DNA from: Zeimonas arvi
GTDB taxonomy: Bacteria; Pseudomonadota; Gammaproteobacteria; Burkholderiales; Burkholderiaceae_E
Direction: 5' to 3'
Assembly: GCF_008039575.1 (NCBI RefSeq)
Contig: NZ_VDUY01000001.1
Location: 310,001 to 374,000, forward strand
DNA: 64,000 nt
Positions 12,601-22,172 of the stretch are shown in pieces; within the stretch, counting starts at the first letter, position 1, and the number at the start of each line of letters is the position of its first letter. The notes below the pieces were generated by a model. That model was not told where the DNA came from. It was given only the letters and a program-made list of their open reading frames with translations, and ran no database searches. The translations under genes and the position numbers were made by a program.

Positions 12601-14613
12601 ATGGACAGGCGCACCCGAATCCTCGCTGCGCTGGCCGCGCTGATGGTCGGCGCCGTGCTGGCTGCCGCAGTGATGCTCTCGATCCGCTACGAGCGCAGCG
12701 AGCGGCAAGAGGCGGTGCTGCGCGCCACCGAGGACGCGGTCGCCGCCATCCGGGCGCGCATGGCCGACACCGAACGCCGCCTGGGCCTGCTGGCCGCCGA
12801 GCTGCAGCGAAGCGATGCGGCCCAGCACTTCGCGCGGATGGCGCACGAACTGCTCGCCGAGGAAAACGCGCTGCTGCGCGTCGAGTGGCGTGACGACTCC
12901 GGCGCGCTGCTGCACGGCGCGGGGGCGCCCGCGCCCCGCCCGAAGCTGGACTCATCGCTGCGCGGCAAGCTGGGCTTCGAGGCGATGCTGGCGCTGCGCT
13001 CGGCGATCGAGTTCGACCGCCCGCTGTACTCGCGCCCCTACTACGTGAGTTTCGGCGACAGCAGCGGCTTCGAGGTCACCGAGCTGGCGGTCCCGGTCGA
13101 AGGCAGCGCGAACGAGGCGCTGGTCGCCGTGTACTCGATGCCGCTGCTGATCGACGGCACGCTGCCGGCCTCGCTGCTGCGCTCCCACCAGGTCTACCTC
13201 ACCGAGACCGACGGCACCTTCGTCGCCCGCTCGTCCGTGCGCCTTCACGGCGCCGGCATCTACACCGCGTCGGTGCCGCTGGAGCTGCCGGGGATGTCGC
13301 TGCAGCTGCGCACCAACAGCGCGCAGGGCTCCCCCAAGCTGATCCCCAACCTGCTGACCGCGCTGCTGATCGCGGTCACGCTGGGCCTGCTGGCCAGCGG
13401 CGCGCTGCTGTGGCGCGACAGCCGGCTGCGCGCCCGCGCCGAGCGCGAGTTGCGCGACCAGCACGCCTTCCGCAAGGCGATGGAGGACTCGCTGTTCACC
13501 GGCCTGCGCGCCCGCGACCTCGACGGCCGGATCACCTACGTCAACCCGGCTTTCTGCCGGATGACCGGTTACACCGCCGAGGAACTGGTGGGCCGGGCCC
13601 CGCCCATGCCTTACTGGCTGCCCGATCTGGTGCAGGACGGCCGGCCGCGGCTCGACCGGATGCGCGGCTCCGACGCGATGCGCCTGGGCTACGAGACCGA
13701 GTTCGTGCGACGCGACGGCGAGCGCTTCCCGGTGCTGATCTTCGAGGCGCCGCTGATCGACGAGCGCGGGCGGCAGACCGGCTGGATGGGCTCGATCCTG
13801 GACGTCAGCGAGCAGCGTCGGGTCGAGACGCTCGCCCGCGTCCAGCAGGAAAAACTGCAGGTGAACGCGCGGATGGCCCTGCTCGGCGAGGTGGCCTCCG
13901 CGCTGTCGCACGAGCTCAACCAGCCGCTCGCCGCGATCGCGAGCTACGCCACCGCCGGCGAGAACCTGCTGGCAGCCGGCAGGCCTGGCGAATCCGAGGA
14001 TCCCGCGCAACCGACGCGCGCCGGGGACGGCGGCAGCGTCGGCGCATTGCGCACCGCGCTGTCACGGATCCGCGACCAATCCGAGCGGGCCGGCCAGGTC
14101 ATCCGCAGCGTCCAGGCCTTCATGCGACGGCGGCACGTCGATCGCGCGCCGATCCGCTTCGACGCGCTGCTGGCCTCGATCGAGCCGCTGATCCAGCTCC
14201 AGGCGCGGCGATCGGCCTGCACACTGAACTGGCGCGCCGACCCCGACACGATCGTGCTCGGCGACCGCACGATGCTCGAGCAGGTCATGCTGAACCTGAC
14301 CCGAAACGCCATCGAGGCGATGGAGCAGTCGAAGGCGGATCGGCGCGTGCTCGAGGTCGAAGCGCGACGAGAGCCACCGGGCGGTGGCGCCGTGGCGGTC
14401 GAGGTGCGCGACCGCGGCGCAGGCGTGGCGCCCGAGGTCGCGCCGCAGCTCTTCAGCGCCTTCGTGACGACCAAGCCCGAGGGCCTGGGCATCGGCCTGA
14501 GCCTGTGCCGCTCGGTGATCGAGGCCCACGGCGGCAGGCTGCGCTACCTGCCCCGGGAAGGCGGCGGGGCGGTGTTCCGCTTCGAGCTGCCCGCCGCGGA
14601 GGCCCGCTCGTGA
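12601..14613 (+). CDS. PAS-domain membrane sensor histidine kinase (DctS-like)
   Basis: Sensor kinase of 670 aa. TM1 lies at about 7-27 and TM2 at about 248-270, enclosing a periplasmic sensor region of about 220 residues. A PAS domain follows (about 290-410, 'GRITYVNPAFCRMTGYTAEE'), then the dimerisation/phosphoacceptor helix with SHELNQP (His near residue 436), and the HATPase domain with N-box 'NLTRNAIEAM' and G-box 'GLGIGLSLC'. I chose the ATG at 12601, which puts a basic N-terminus right before TM1. The stop overlaps the start of the response regulator (GTGA). The tctCBA operon next to it suggests that the pair senses a carboxylate and controls its uptake. Confidence 0.9.
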   Translation: MDRRTRILAALAALMVGAVLAAAVMLSIRYERSERQEAVLRATEDAVAAIRARMADTERRLGLLAAELQRSDAAQHFARMAHELLAEENALLRVEWRDDSGALLHGAGAPAPRPKLDSSLRGKLGFEAMLALRSAIEFDRPLYSRPYYVSFGDSSGFEVTELAVPVEGSANEALVAVYSMPLLIDGTLPASLLRSHQVYLTETDGTFVARSSVRLHGAGIYTASVPLELPGMSLQLRTNSAQGSPKLIPNLLTALLIAVTLGLLASGALLWRDSRLRARAERELRDQHAFRKAMEDSLFTGLRARDLDGRITYVNPAFCRMTGYTAEELVGRAPPMPYWLPDLVQDGRPRLDRMRGSDAMRLGYETEFVRRDGERFPVLIFEAPLIDERGRQTGWMGSILDVSEQRRVETLARVQQEKLQVNARMALLGEVASALSHELNQPLAAIASYATAGENLLAAGRPGESEDPAQPTRAGDGGSVGALRTALSRIRDQSERAGQVIRSVQAFMRRRHVDRAPIRFDALLASIEPLIQLQARRSACTLNWRADPDTIVLGDRTMLEQVMLNLTRNAIEAMEQSKADRRVLEVEARREPPGGGAVAVEVRDRGAGVAPEVAPQLFSAFVTTKPEGLGIGLSLCRSVIEAHGGRLRYLPREGGGAVFRFELPAAEARS

Positions 14614-15236
14614 GCGCCGGCACCGTGTTCGTCGTCGAGGACGACGACGCGCTGGCCGACGCGCTCGCCTTCCTGCTGGCGTCGCGAGGGCTCGCGGTGA
14701 AGCGCCACGACTCCGCCGAGGCCTTCCTCCGGCAGCTGCGGGACAACCCGGGCTGGCCGGAGCAGCCCGCCTGCCTGCTGCTCGACGTCCGGATGCGCGG
14801 CATGTCCGGGCTCGAGCTCTTCGACCTTCTGCAGCGCGAGCGCCCGGGGCTCGCGGCACCGGTCGTGTTCCTGAGCGGACACGGCGACATCCGGATGGCG
14901 GTCGACGCGGTCAAGCGCGGCGCCTTCGACTTCTTCGAAAAGCCGTTCAGCGACAACCGGCTGGCCGATCGGCTGATCGAGGCGCTCGGCGAATCCGCCC
15001 GGCGCATCGCCGCCGCCCGCGGCGCGGCCAGCGTGGAGTCCCGCCTTGCGCGGCTCAGCGCCCGCGAGCGCGAGGTCATGGACCGGGTGCTCGAAGGCCG
15101 CTCCAACAAGCTGATCGCGCAGGACCTAGGCATCAGCATGCGCACGGTGGAAGTGCACCGATCGAACGTCTTCGCCAAGATGGAAGTGCGCAGCGCGGTG
15201 GAGCTCGCCCGCCTGCTCGCGCCGGGCGAAGGCTGA
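14610..15236 (+). CDS. FixJ/NarL-family response regulator
   Basis: Response regulator of 208 aa, coupled to the kinase by a GTGA overlap. The receiver domain (1-125) has the acidic pair in 'VEDDDAL', the phosphorylated aspartate in 'LLLDVRMRG' and the conserved lysine in 'FFEKPF'. A LuxR-type helix-turn-helix follows (about 145-208, 'LSAREREVMDRVLEGRSNKL', 'TVEVHRSNVFAKM'). The layout is that of FixJ, DctR and TtrR. The GTG at 14610 is the only start consistent with the receiver N-terminus. Only 48 bp separate it from tctC, which carries a TATCAT (15246-15251) -10-like box, so it probably controls that operon. Confidence 0.92.
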   Translation: MSAGTVFVVEDDDALADALAFLLASRGLAVKRHDSAEAFLRQLRDNPGWPEQPACLLLDVRMRGMSGLELFDLLQRERPGLAAPVVFLSGHGDIRMAVDAVKRGAFDFFEKPFSDNRLADRLIEALGESARRIAAARGAASVESRLARLSAREREVMDRVLEGRSNKLIAQDLGISMRTVEVHRSNVFAKMEVRSAVELARLLAPGEG

Positions 15237-15284
15237 GCGCGCGGTTATCATCCGCGCAACCGACAACCGACCGAGGACCGAGCC

Positions 15285-16331
15285 ATGAAAGACAGGATCG
15301 CCCGCGCTTCGCGGCCTGCGAGCGCACTCGCCCGCCGTTCAGCGACCCGCGTGCTGGCCGCCGGCGCGCTGATGCTGGCGAGCGCCATCCCGTTCACGAT
15401 CGCGCCCGCCGCGGCGCAGGCCTGGCCTTCCAAGCCCATCCGCTTCGTGGTGCCCTACCCGCCGGGCGGACCGCTGGACTCGGTCGCCCGCGCGCTCGCC
15501 GAATCGCTTCGCGATCCGCTCGGCCAGACGGTGGTCGTCGAGAATCGGCCGGGGGCGGGCGGCAACCTGGGGGCCGACAACGTGGCCAAGTCGGCGCCCG
15601 ACGGCTATTCGATCGTGATGGGCGCGGTGGCCACCCATGCGATCAACCCGTACCTGTACGCGAAGATGCCCTACGACGCGAACCGCGATTTCGCGCCGGT
15701 CACCCGCGTGGCCACGGTACCCAACGTGCTGGTGATGAACCCCGAGACCGCGAAGGAGCTGGGCATCGGCTCGGTCGAGGACCTGGTCGCCTACGCGCGC
15801 AGCCACCCCGGCAAGCTGAACTACGCTTCGGGCGGCAACGGCAGCGCGGGCCACCTGGCGGGCGAGCTGTTCAAGGCGCAGGCGAAGGTCAGCATGGTCC
15901 ACATCCCCTACAAGGGCGCGGCGCCGGCCCAGCTGGGCCTGCTGGGCGCGCAGACCGACCTGATGTTCGACAACCTCGCCTCGGCCGCCCCGCAGATCCG
16001 CGCCGGCAAGCTGAAGGCCTTCGCGGTGACCACCTCGCAGCGCTCGGGCTTCTTCCCCGAGCTGCCGACGGTGGCAGAGAGCGGGCTGCCCGGCTTCGAC
16101 ATCAGCACCTGGTTCGGCGTGTTCGCACCGGCCGGCACGCCGCCGGCGATCGTCGACCGCCTGAACGCCGAGTTCGGCAAGGCCCTGGCCTCGCCCGCGA
16201 TACGCGAGCTGCTGGCCAAGCTGGGCGCCGAGCCGTCGCCGTTGAGCCCGGCGGACTTCGCGGCCTTCGTGCGCACGGAGCAGGCCAAGTACGAGAAAGT
16301 GGTCAAGGCATCGGGGGCGCGGGTCGACTGA
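15285..16331 (+). CDS. tctC: Bug-family (TctC) tripartite tricarboxylate transporter substrate-binding protein
   Basis: Periplasmic solute receptor of 348 aa. A long signal sequence ends near residue 46 (...IAPAAAQ | AWPSKP). The mature protein opens with the family signature WPSKPIRFVVPYPPGG and continues with 'VVVENRPGAGGNLGADNVAK' and 'PDGYSI', the ligand-binding loops of Bug proteins. Bug receptors bind small carboxylates or amino acids without high-energy coupling. It is the first gene of a complete tctC-tctB-tctA set, downstream of the two-component pair, so it is likely the cognate receptor of this transporter. The ligand is unknown. Confidence 0.93.
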   Translation: MKDRIARASRPASALARRSATRVLAAGALMLASAIPFTIAPAAAQAWPSKPIRFVVPYPPGGPLDSVARALAESLRDPLGQTVVVENRPGAGGNLGADNVAKSAPDGYSIVMGAVATHAINPYLYAKMPYDANRDFAPVTRVATVPNVLVMNPETAKELGIGSVEDLVAYARSHPGKLNYASGGNGSAGHLAGELFKAQAKVSMVHIPYKGAAPAQLGLLGAQTDLMFDNLASAAPQIRAGKLKAFAVTTSQRSGFFPELPTVAESGLPGFDISTWFGVFAPAGTPPAIVDRLNAEFGKALASPAIRELLAKLGAEPSPLSPADFAAFVRTEQAKYEKVVKASGARVD

Positions 16332-16546
16332 CGGAAGACCGGCGGAGGGCGGTCCGGCCCTTGCGGGCATTGTGGATTTCCCGCATGGCCGGTCCCGGAA
16401 CCGCGGATTAAGATCGCGAGTTGCCGCGGCGGCGAGAAGCCGCCGGGGCCGCGCGCAGGGCGGCCAGAAAGAGCGGCCAGAGGGCGGCAGACAAAAGGCG
16501 CGCCAGGCCTTCGCCCGCAGGCATTTCGAACAACAGGGGGAGTTTC

Positions 16547-17008
16547 ATGCGTTTGAGGAACCAGCAGGATTTCTGGGCCGGGGTGATGTTCACCCTCATC
16601 GGCGTGCTGTTCGCCTTCTTCTCCACCTCCTACGAGGTGGGCACCGCCGCCCGGATGGGTCCCGGTTACTTCCCGCTGCTCCTCGGCATCCTGCTGGCGC
16701 TGCTGGGCCTGATCATCGGCTGGCGCTCCTTTGCCGCCTCGCATCCGAAATCCACGCTCGCCCGGACGGGCTGGCGCGAGATCCTGCTGATCCTCGGCTC
16801 GGTGGCCCTGTTCGGCGCCACGCTGTCCACCCTGGGCATGGTGATCGCGATCGTGCTGCTGATCCTGGTCGCGTCCATCGCCAGCCACGAGTTCACCTGG
16901 AAAGGAACGATCCTGTCCATCGTCGTGCTGCTGATCATGTCCGAACTCGTGTTCGTCAAGGGACTGGAACTGCAATTCCCGGTCTGGCCGACGTTCCTGA
17001 CCAACTGA
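16547..17008 (+). CDS. tctB: Tripartite tricarboxylate transporter small membrane subunit
   Basis: Small integral membrane subunit of the TTT system, 153 aa with four hydrophobic segments. The N-terminal 'RNQQDFWAGVMFTLIGVLFA' and the following 'RMGPGYFPLLLG' are the TctB signatures. I start at the ATG at 16547, with GGGGGA 9 nt upstream; an open frame continues further 5' but without family similarity. It lies 215 bp after tctC, a gap in which I see nothing but GC-rich sequence, and 16 bp before tctA. Confidence 0.9.
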   Translation: MRLRNQQDFWAGVMFTLIGVLFAFFSTSYEVGTAARMGPGYFPLLLGILLALLGLIIGWRSFAASHPKSTLARTGWREILLILGSVALFGATLSTLGMVIAIVLLILVASIASHEFTWKGTILSIVVLLIMSELVFVKGLELQFPVWPTFLTN

Positions 17009-17024
17009 AGCCGAGGCCTTGCAC

Positions 17025-18536
17025 ATGGAAATCCTTGCCAATCTCGGTCTGGGCTTCGCCACGGCGCTGAGCTTCGACAATCTCTTCTACTGCTTCGTGG
17101 GGGTGCTGCTCGGCACGCTGATCGGCGTGCTGCCCGGCCTCGGCCCGCTCGCGACCATCGCGATGCTGCTGCCGATCACCTACAAGATGACCGACCCGAC
17201 GACCGCGCTGATCATGCTCGCCGGCATCTACTACGGCGCGCAGTACGGCGGCTCGACCACGGCCATCCTGGTCAACCTTCCGGGCGAGACCTCGTCGGTG
17301 GTGACCACCCTCGACGGCTATCAGATGGCCCGCAACGGGCGTCCCGGCCCGGCGCTGGCCATCGCGGCGATCGGCTCCTTCTTCGCTGGCTCGGTCGCCA
17401 CGATCATGATCGCGGCCTTCGCGCCGCCGATGGCCGAGATCGCCTTCAAGTTCGGCCCGGCCGAGTACTTCTCGCTCATGGTCATGGGCCTGATCGCGGC
17501 GGTGGTGCTGGCGCACGGTTCGATCATCAAGGCGCTGGCCATGGTCGTGTTCGGCCTGCTGCTCGGCATGGTGGGCACCGACGTGAACTCGGGCGTGGCC
17601 CGCTTTTCCTTCGACATCCCGGAACTGACCGACGGCCTGAGCTTCACCGCGGTGGCCATGGGCATCTTCGGCTTCGGCGAGATCATCGCCAACCTGGAGC
17701 AGCGCGAGAACCGCGAGGTGTTCACCAAGAAGGTCGGGCGCCTGCTGCCGAGCTGGGAAGAGTTCAAGCGATCGATCGCGCCGATCATCCGGGGCACCGC
17801 GCTCGGCTCCTTCCTGGGCGTGCTGCCGGGCGGGGGCGCCGTGCTGTCCTCGTTCACCTCCTACGCCATCGAGAAGAAGATGTCGAAGACGCCGGAGAAA
17901 TTCGGCACCGGCATGATCGAAGGCGTGGCCGGCCCCGAGGCCGCGAACAACGCCGGCGCCCAGACCTCGTTCATCCCGATGCTCACGCTGGGCATCCCGA
18001 CCAACGCGGTCATGGCGCTGATGGTGGCGGGCATGATGATCCACAACATCCAGCCGGGGCCGCAGGTCATGACCAGCAACCCCACGCTGTTCTGGGGCCT
18101 GATCGCCTCGATGTGGATCGGCAACGCGATGCTGGTCATCCTGAACCTGCCGCTGATCGGCATCTGGATCCGCCTGCTCACCGTGCCCTACCGGATCCTG
18201 TACCCGGCGATCCTGCTGTTCTGCTGCGTGGGCGTCTACTCTGTCAACAACAACGTCTTCGACGTGTTCATGACGATCCCCTTCGCGATCCTCGGCTACC
18301 TGTTCCGCAAGTTCGGCTGCGAGCCGGCGCCGCTGCTGCTCGGCCTGGTGCTGGGCCAGCTCATGGAGGAGTACCTGCGGCGCGCGATGACCATCTCGCG
18401 CGGCGACTGGTCGATCTTCGTGACCCGGCCGCTGTCGCTCACGCTGCTGATCATCGCCGCGGTGCTGCTGGTGATCGTGTTCCTGCCGGCCATCGCGAAG
18501 AAGCGCGAGGAGGCCTTCGCCGAGGAACAGGACTGA
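17025..18536 (+). CDS. tctA: Tripartite tricarboxylate transporter large permease
   Basis: Large inner-membrane permease, 503 aa with about 11-12 membrane segments. The hallmark 'GVLLGTLIGVLPGLGPLATI' near residue 30 is the TctA signature, and 'YYGAQYGGSTTAILVNLPGE' and the mirrored 'GVLPGGGAVLSSF' in the second half are also diagnostic. The ATG at 17025 is preferred over an in-frame TTG six bases earlier. Two strong tandem terminators follow the stop, so the operon ends here. Confidence 0.95.
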   Translation: MEILANLGLGFATALSFDNLFYCFVGVLLGTLIGVLPGLGPLATIAMLLPITYKMTDPTTALIMLAGIYYGAQYGGSTTAILVNLPGETSSVVTTLDGYQMARNGRPGPALAIAAIGSFFAGSVATIMIAAFAPPMAEIAFKFGPAEYFSLMVMGLIAAVVLAHGSIIKALAMVVFGLLLGMVGTDVNSGVARFSFDIPELTDGLSFTAVAMGIFGFGEIIANLEQRENREVFTKKVGRLLPSWEEFKRSIAPIIRGTALGSFLGVLPGGGAVLSSFTSYAIEKKMSKTPEKFGTGMIEGVAGPEAANNAGAQTSFIPMLTLGIPTNAVMALMVAGMMIHNIQPGPQVMTSNPTLFWGLIASMWIGNAMLVILNLPLIGIWIRLLTVPYRILYPAILLFCCVGVYSVNNNVFDVFMTIPFAILGYLFRKFGCEPAPLLLGLVLGQLMEEYLRRAMTISRGDWSIFVTRPLSLTLLIIAAVLLVIVFLPAIAKKREEAFAEEQD

Positions 18537-18561
18537 CGGGGCTTCGGCTTTCGCGCTCCCG

Positions 18562-18612
18562 AAGGGCCCCGAGAGGGGCCCTTTCCGCTGAAGGGCCCCG
18601 CTCGGGGCCCTT
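18562..18612 (+). terminator. Two tandem GC hairpins ending the tct operon
   Basis: Hairpin one pairs 18562-18570 with 18575-18583 (AAGGGCCCC/GGGGCCCTT). Hairpin two pairs 18591-18600 with 18603-18612 (AAGGGCCCCG/CGGGGCCCTT) and is followed by TTCCTTTCT. The two stems are almost identical, so one is probably a duplicate of the other. Confidence 0.8.
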
Positions 18613-18741
18613 TCCTTTCTCCGACCCGGGTTTTGCTATCCTCGCCGGTCTGGTTCCTGCCCGGCGACAGTCTCCGCGCGGGCGGCCCGAAACCCGGGCC
18701 GGGCATTCCGGCCCGCTCATCCTTTCTCTGGCACTTCGATC

Positions 18742-19713
18742 ATGAAGAAGCTTCTCGCCCTCGTCGCGGCCGCCATGATGGCCGTTGCCACAGCCCCCGC
18801 CTCCGCGCAGTCCTGGCCCTCGCGCCCGATCAAGCTGGTGATCCCCTTCCCTGCCGGCGGCGCCACCGACATCGTGGGCCGCACGATCGCGCAGAAGCTG
18901 TCGGCCGCGCTGGGCCAGAACGTGGTGGTCGAGAACCGGCCGGGCGCCGGCGGCACGATCGGCGCGGATCAGGTCGCGAAGGCCGCGCCCGACGGCTACA
19001 CGATCCTGATGGCCACCAGCTCCACCCACTCGATCGGCCCGCTGATCAACCCGAAGATCCCCTACGACCCGTTCAAGGACTTCGCGCCGGTGGCCCACGT
19101 GGCCAGCGCCCCGAGCGTGCTGGTGGTGGGCGGCAGCTCGCCGGTCAAGTCGGCCACCGAGCTGATCGACCTGCTGAAGAAGAATCCCGGCAAGTACAAC
19201 TTCGGCTCGAGCGGCATCGGCACCTATCCGCACCTGGCGGCCGAGATGTTCAAGTGGCGGGCGGGCAACCTGTTCGTCGTCCACATTCCCTACCGCGGCA
19301 CCGGCCTGGTGATTCCCGACCTGGTCTCGGGGCAGATCACCTTCCTGATGGACAGCATCGTCTCGGCGCAGAGCCACATCCAGGACGGCCGGATCAAGCC
19401 GCTCGCGGTCAGCGGCGCGGTGCGTTCCAAGTCCCTGCCCGACGTGCCCACCTTCAAGGAGATCGGCGTGACCGGCATGGAGATCTCGAACTGGTTCGGC
19501 GTGTTCGCGCCGGCCGGCACGCCGGCCGACGTGGTGCAGCGCCTGAACCGCGAGCTGAACACGATCGTCAGGCAGCCCGACGTGGTCGAGCGCTTCGACC
19601 GGGTGGGCGCCGAGCCGGCCACCGGCTCGCCGGAGCAGTTCGCCAAGCTCTATCGCACCGAGAGCGAGAACTGGCAGGCGGTGATCAAGCGGGCCAACAT
19701 CAAGCTCGATTGA
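18742..19713 (+). CDS. Bug-family (TctC-like) solute-binding protein
   Basis: Periplasmic receptor of 323 aa with signal peptide MKKLLALVAAAMMAVATAPA and cleavage near SAQ | SWPSRP. The Bug signatures are intact: WPSRPIKLVIPFPAGGATD, 'VVVENRPGAGGTIGADQVAK', 'PDGYTI' and 'NWFGVFAPAGTPADVV'. No permease genes accompany it, so it either serves the tctBA just upstream or feeds signalling. A TATCCT box lies at 18637-18642. The HAD dehalogenase gene begins 5 bp after its stop, so it probably heads an operon with the next three enzymes and delivers their substrate. Confidence 0.92.
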   Translation: MKKLLALVAAAMMAVATAPASAQSWPSRPIKLVIPFPAGGATDIVGRTIAQKLSAALGQNVVVENRPGAGGTIGADQVAKAAPDGYTILMATSSTHSIGPLINPKIPYDPFKDFAPVAHVASAPSVLVVGGSSPVKSATELIDLLKKNPGKYNFGSSGIGTYPHLAAEMFKWRAGNLFVVHIPYRGTGLVIPDLVSGQITFLMDSIVSAQSHIQDGRIKPLAVSGAVRSKSLPDVPTFKEIGVTGMEISNWFGVFAPAGTPADVVQRLNRELNTIVRQPDVVERFDRVGAEPATGSPEQFAKLYRTESENWQAVIKRANIKLD

Positions 19714-19718
19714 AGCGC

Positions 19719-20462
19719 ATGGCGGCGATGATGAGCGAAACCGATACGTCGCGGCCGGCCTCGGCGCCGGCCCTGCCCAAGGTCCTGGCCTTCGACGTGT
19801 TCGGCACGGTGGTCGACTGGCACGGCTCGATCGTGCGCGAAGTGTCGGCGCTGCGCCTGCCGGTGGACCCCGGCCAGTTCGCGATCGCGTGGCGAGCCGG
19901 CTACCGGCCGGCGATGGCGCGGGTGCGCGGCGGCGAGCTGGGCTGGACGAAGATCGACGACCTGCACCGGATGATCCTCGACGACATCCTGGTGAAGTTC
20001 GGCCTCGAGGACATGGACGAGGCCATGCGCCGGCACCTGAACCTCGTCTGGCACCGGCTCGATCCCTGGCCCGACGCGGTCGAGGGCCTGCGCCGGCTGA
20101 AGTCGAAGTTCACCCTCTGCACGCTGTCCAACGGCAATCTCGGCCTGCTCGCCGACATGGCCAAGCGCGCCGGCCTGCCCTGGGACCTGATCCTGTCGGC
20201 CGAAGTGTTCCGGCACTACAAGCCCGACCCCGAGGCCTACCTGGGCGTGTGCGAAGTCTTCGATGTGGCGCCCGCCGAGATGATGCTGGTGGCGGCGCAC
20301 CAGGATGACCTGGCCGCGGCGCGCGCCTGCGGCTGCCGCGCGGCCTACGTGGAGCGCCGCTTCGAGTTCGGCCCCACGCTGCCCAAGGACGTGAGCCCGG
20401 ACCCGGCCAACGACTGGCACGCCACCGATTTCCTGGATCTCGCCCGGCAGCTCGGCTGCTGA
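19719..20462 (+). CDS. Haloacid dehalogenase type II
   Basis: HAD-superfamily hydrolase of about 247 aa. Motif I is FDVFGTVVDW near residue 25, whose FD(V)FGT form with a nucleophilic aspartate is typical of L-2-haloacid dehalogenases rather than phosphatases. Motif II serine is in 'LCTLSNGN', motif III lysine in 'HYKPDPEAY', and the C-terminal acidic motif in 'VAAHQDDLAAAR'. The start is uncertain among ATGs at 19719, 19728 and 19731. It follows the Bug gene by 5 bp and precedes the gamma-glutamyltransferase-like gene by 21 bp. Family members open 2-haloacids or act on phosphate esters; the substrate here is not known. Confidence 0.85.
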   Translation: MAAMMSETDTSRPASAPALPKVLAFDVFGTVVDWHGSIVREVSALRLPVDPGQFAIAWRAGYRPAMARVRGGELGWTKIDDLHRMILDDILVKFGLEDMDEAMRRHLNLVWHRLDPWPDAVEGLRRLKSKFTLCTLSNGNLGLLADMAKRAGLPWDLILSAEVFRHYKPDPEAYLGVCEVFDVAPAEMMLVAAHQDDLAAARACGCRAAYVERRFEFGPTLPKDVSPDPANDWHATDFLDLARQLGC

Positions 20463-20483
20463 GCATTCATAGGACCCCCGACG

Positions 20484-22097
20484 ATGACCTATCCCTTCAA
20501 CTGGGCCAAGAACTATCCCACCGTCCGCACCCCGGTGTTCGCCCGCAACGTGGTGTCGACCTCGCAGCCGCTGGCCGCGCAGGCCGGTCTCCGGATGCTG
20601 CTGGCCGGCGGCAATGCGGTCGACGCGGCGATCGCCGCCGCGGCCGCGATCACCATCGTCGAGCCGGTCTCCTGCGGCCTGGGCAGCGACGCCTTCGCGA
20701 TCGTCTGGGACGGCCGCGAGCTGCACGGCCTGAACGCCTCGGGCACCGCGCCGGCGGCCTGGGACCTCGACTACTTCAAGCGCAAGCACGGCGAGAAGAT
20801 GCCGGCCCGCGGCTGGGACACCGTCACCATTCCCGGCGTGATCGCCGGCTGGGTTGCGCTGCACGAGAAGTTCGGCAAGCTGCCCTTCGCCGACCTGATG
20901 CAGCCGGCGATCGAGCTGGCCGAGCGCGGCTACGGCATGACGCCCATCGTCCAGCGCAAGTGGGCCGCCCAGGTGCCGATCCTGAAGGACCAGCCGGGCT
21001 TCGCCGAGGTCTTCATGCCGAACGGGCGCGCGCCGGCGATCGGCGAGCGCTTCGTGCTCAAGGGCGCGGCCGCCACGCTGCGGCGCATCGCCGAGAGCAA
21101 GGGCCGCGACTACTACGAGGGCGAGACCGCCGAGAAGCTGGTGGCCTGGTCGAACCAGCACGGCGGCGCGATGACGCTGGCCGACCTCCGCGGCTACGCG
21201 CCCGACTGGTGCGGCACCATCGCCAAGGACTACCGCGGCTACACGCTGCACGAGATCCCGCCCAACGGCCAGGGCATCGCCGCGCTGATGGCGCTGGGCA
21301 TGCTGTCGCACTTCGACCTGCCGAACATGGACCCGGACTCGGCCGAATGCCGGCACCTGCAGATCGAGGCGATGAAGCTGGCCTTCGCCGACGTGTACCG
21401 CTGGGTGGCCGACATCCGCCACATGACCGAAGTCACGCCCGAACACCTGCTCGACGACGGCTACCTGAAGCACCGCGCCTCGCTGATCTCGCGCGAGCGC
21501 GCCACCGACTTCAAGCACGGCATGCCGCCGTCGGGCGGCACGATCTACCTGAGCGCCGCCGACGAGAGCGGGATGATGATCTCGTTCATCCAGTCCAACT
21601 ACATGGGCTTCGGCTCCGGCGTGGTGGTGCCCGAGATCGGCGTGTCGCTGCAGAACCGTGGCCACGGTTTCGTGCTCGACCCCAGGCATCCGAACTGCGT
21701 GGCGCCCGGCAAGCGGCCCTTCCAGACCATCATCCCCGCCTTCCTGATGAAGGACGGCAAGCCGCAGATGAGCTACGGCGTGATGGGCGGCAACATGCAG
21801 CCGCAGGGCCACATGCAGACGCTGTCGCGCATGCTCGACGCGAAGCAGCATCCGCAGGCCGCCTGCGACGCGCCGCGCTGGAAGGTCCACACCGGGCTCA
21901 CCGTCGACGTCGAGGACACGATGGAGCCCGAGGTCGTCGAGGCGCTGCAGGCGCGCGGCCACTCGGTCAAGAAGATCAACGACCCGTACATGGACTTCGG
22001 CTCGGGCCAGTTCATCTGGCGCCTGACCGACGACATGGAAGACGGCTACGTGGCGGCCAGCGACAGCCGGCGCGACGGCTCGGCGGTGGGTTACTGA
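20484..22097 (+). CDS. Gamma-glutamyltransferase family protein
   Basis: Ntn-hydrolase of 537 aa, single-chain precursor that in the family self-cleaves. N-terminal 'VVSTSQPLAAQAGLRMLLAGGNAVDAA' corresponds to the usual 'A.AG..IL..GGNAvDAAvA' opening. The expected autocleavage threonine is in 'SGGTIYLSAADESG' near residue 353, and 'GFGSGVVVPEIG' follows, resembling the oxyanion loop. No signal peptide is visible, so it is probably cytosolic, unlike classical periplasmic GGT. Such cytosolic members often act on other amides or acylated amines. Context: between a haloacid dehalogenase and a beta-hydroxyacid dehydrogenase. Confidence 0.88.
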   Translation: MTYPFNWAKNYPTVRTPVFARNVVSTSQPLAAQAGLRMLLAGGNAVDAAIAAAAAITIVEPVSCGLGSDAFAIVWDGRELHGLNASGTAPAAWDLDYFKRKHGEKMPARGWDTVTIPGVIAGWVALHEKFGKLPFADLMQPAIELAERGYGMTPIVQRKWAAQVPILKDQPGFAEVFMPNGRAPAIGERFVLKGAAATLRRIAESKGRDYYEGETAEKLVAWSNQHGGAMTLADLRGYAPDWCGTIAKDYRGYTLHEIPPNGQGIAALMALGMLSHFDLPNMDPDSAECRHLQIEAMKLAFADVYRWVADIRHMTEVTPEHLLDDGYLKHRASLISRERATDFKHGMPPSGGTIYLSAADESGMMISFIQSNYMGFGSGVVVPEIGVSLQNRGHGFVLDPRHPNCVAPGKRPFQTIIPAFLMKDGKPQMSYGVMGGNMQPQGHMQTLSRMLDAKQHPQAACDAPRWKVHTGLTVDVEDTMEPEVVEALQARGHSVKKINDPYMDFGSGQFIWRLTDDMEDGYVAASDSRRDGSAVGY

Positions 22098-22172
22098 TCG
22101 CCCGCCGGACCCAATACGGCGCGCCGTCCTGCAGCGGCGCGCGCAGCGACCCGCGACAGAGGAGAAAAGAAG

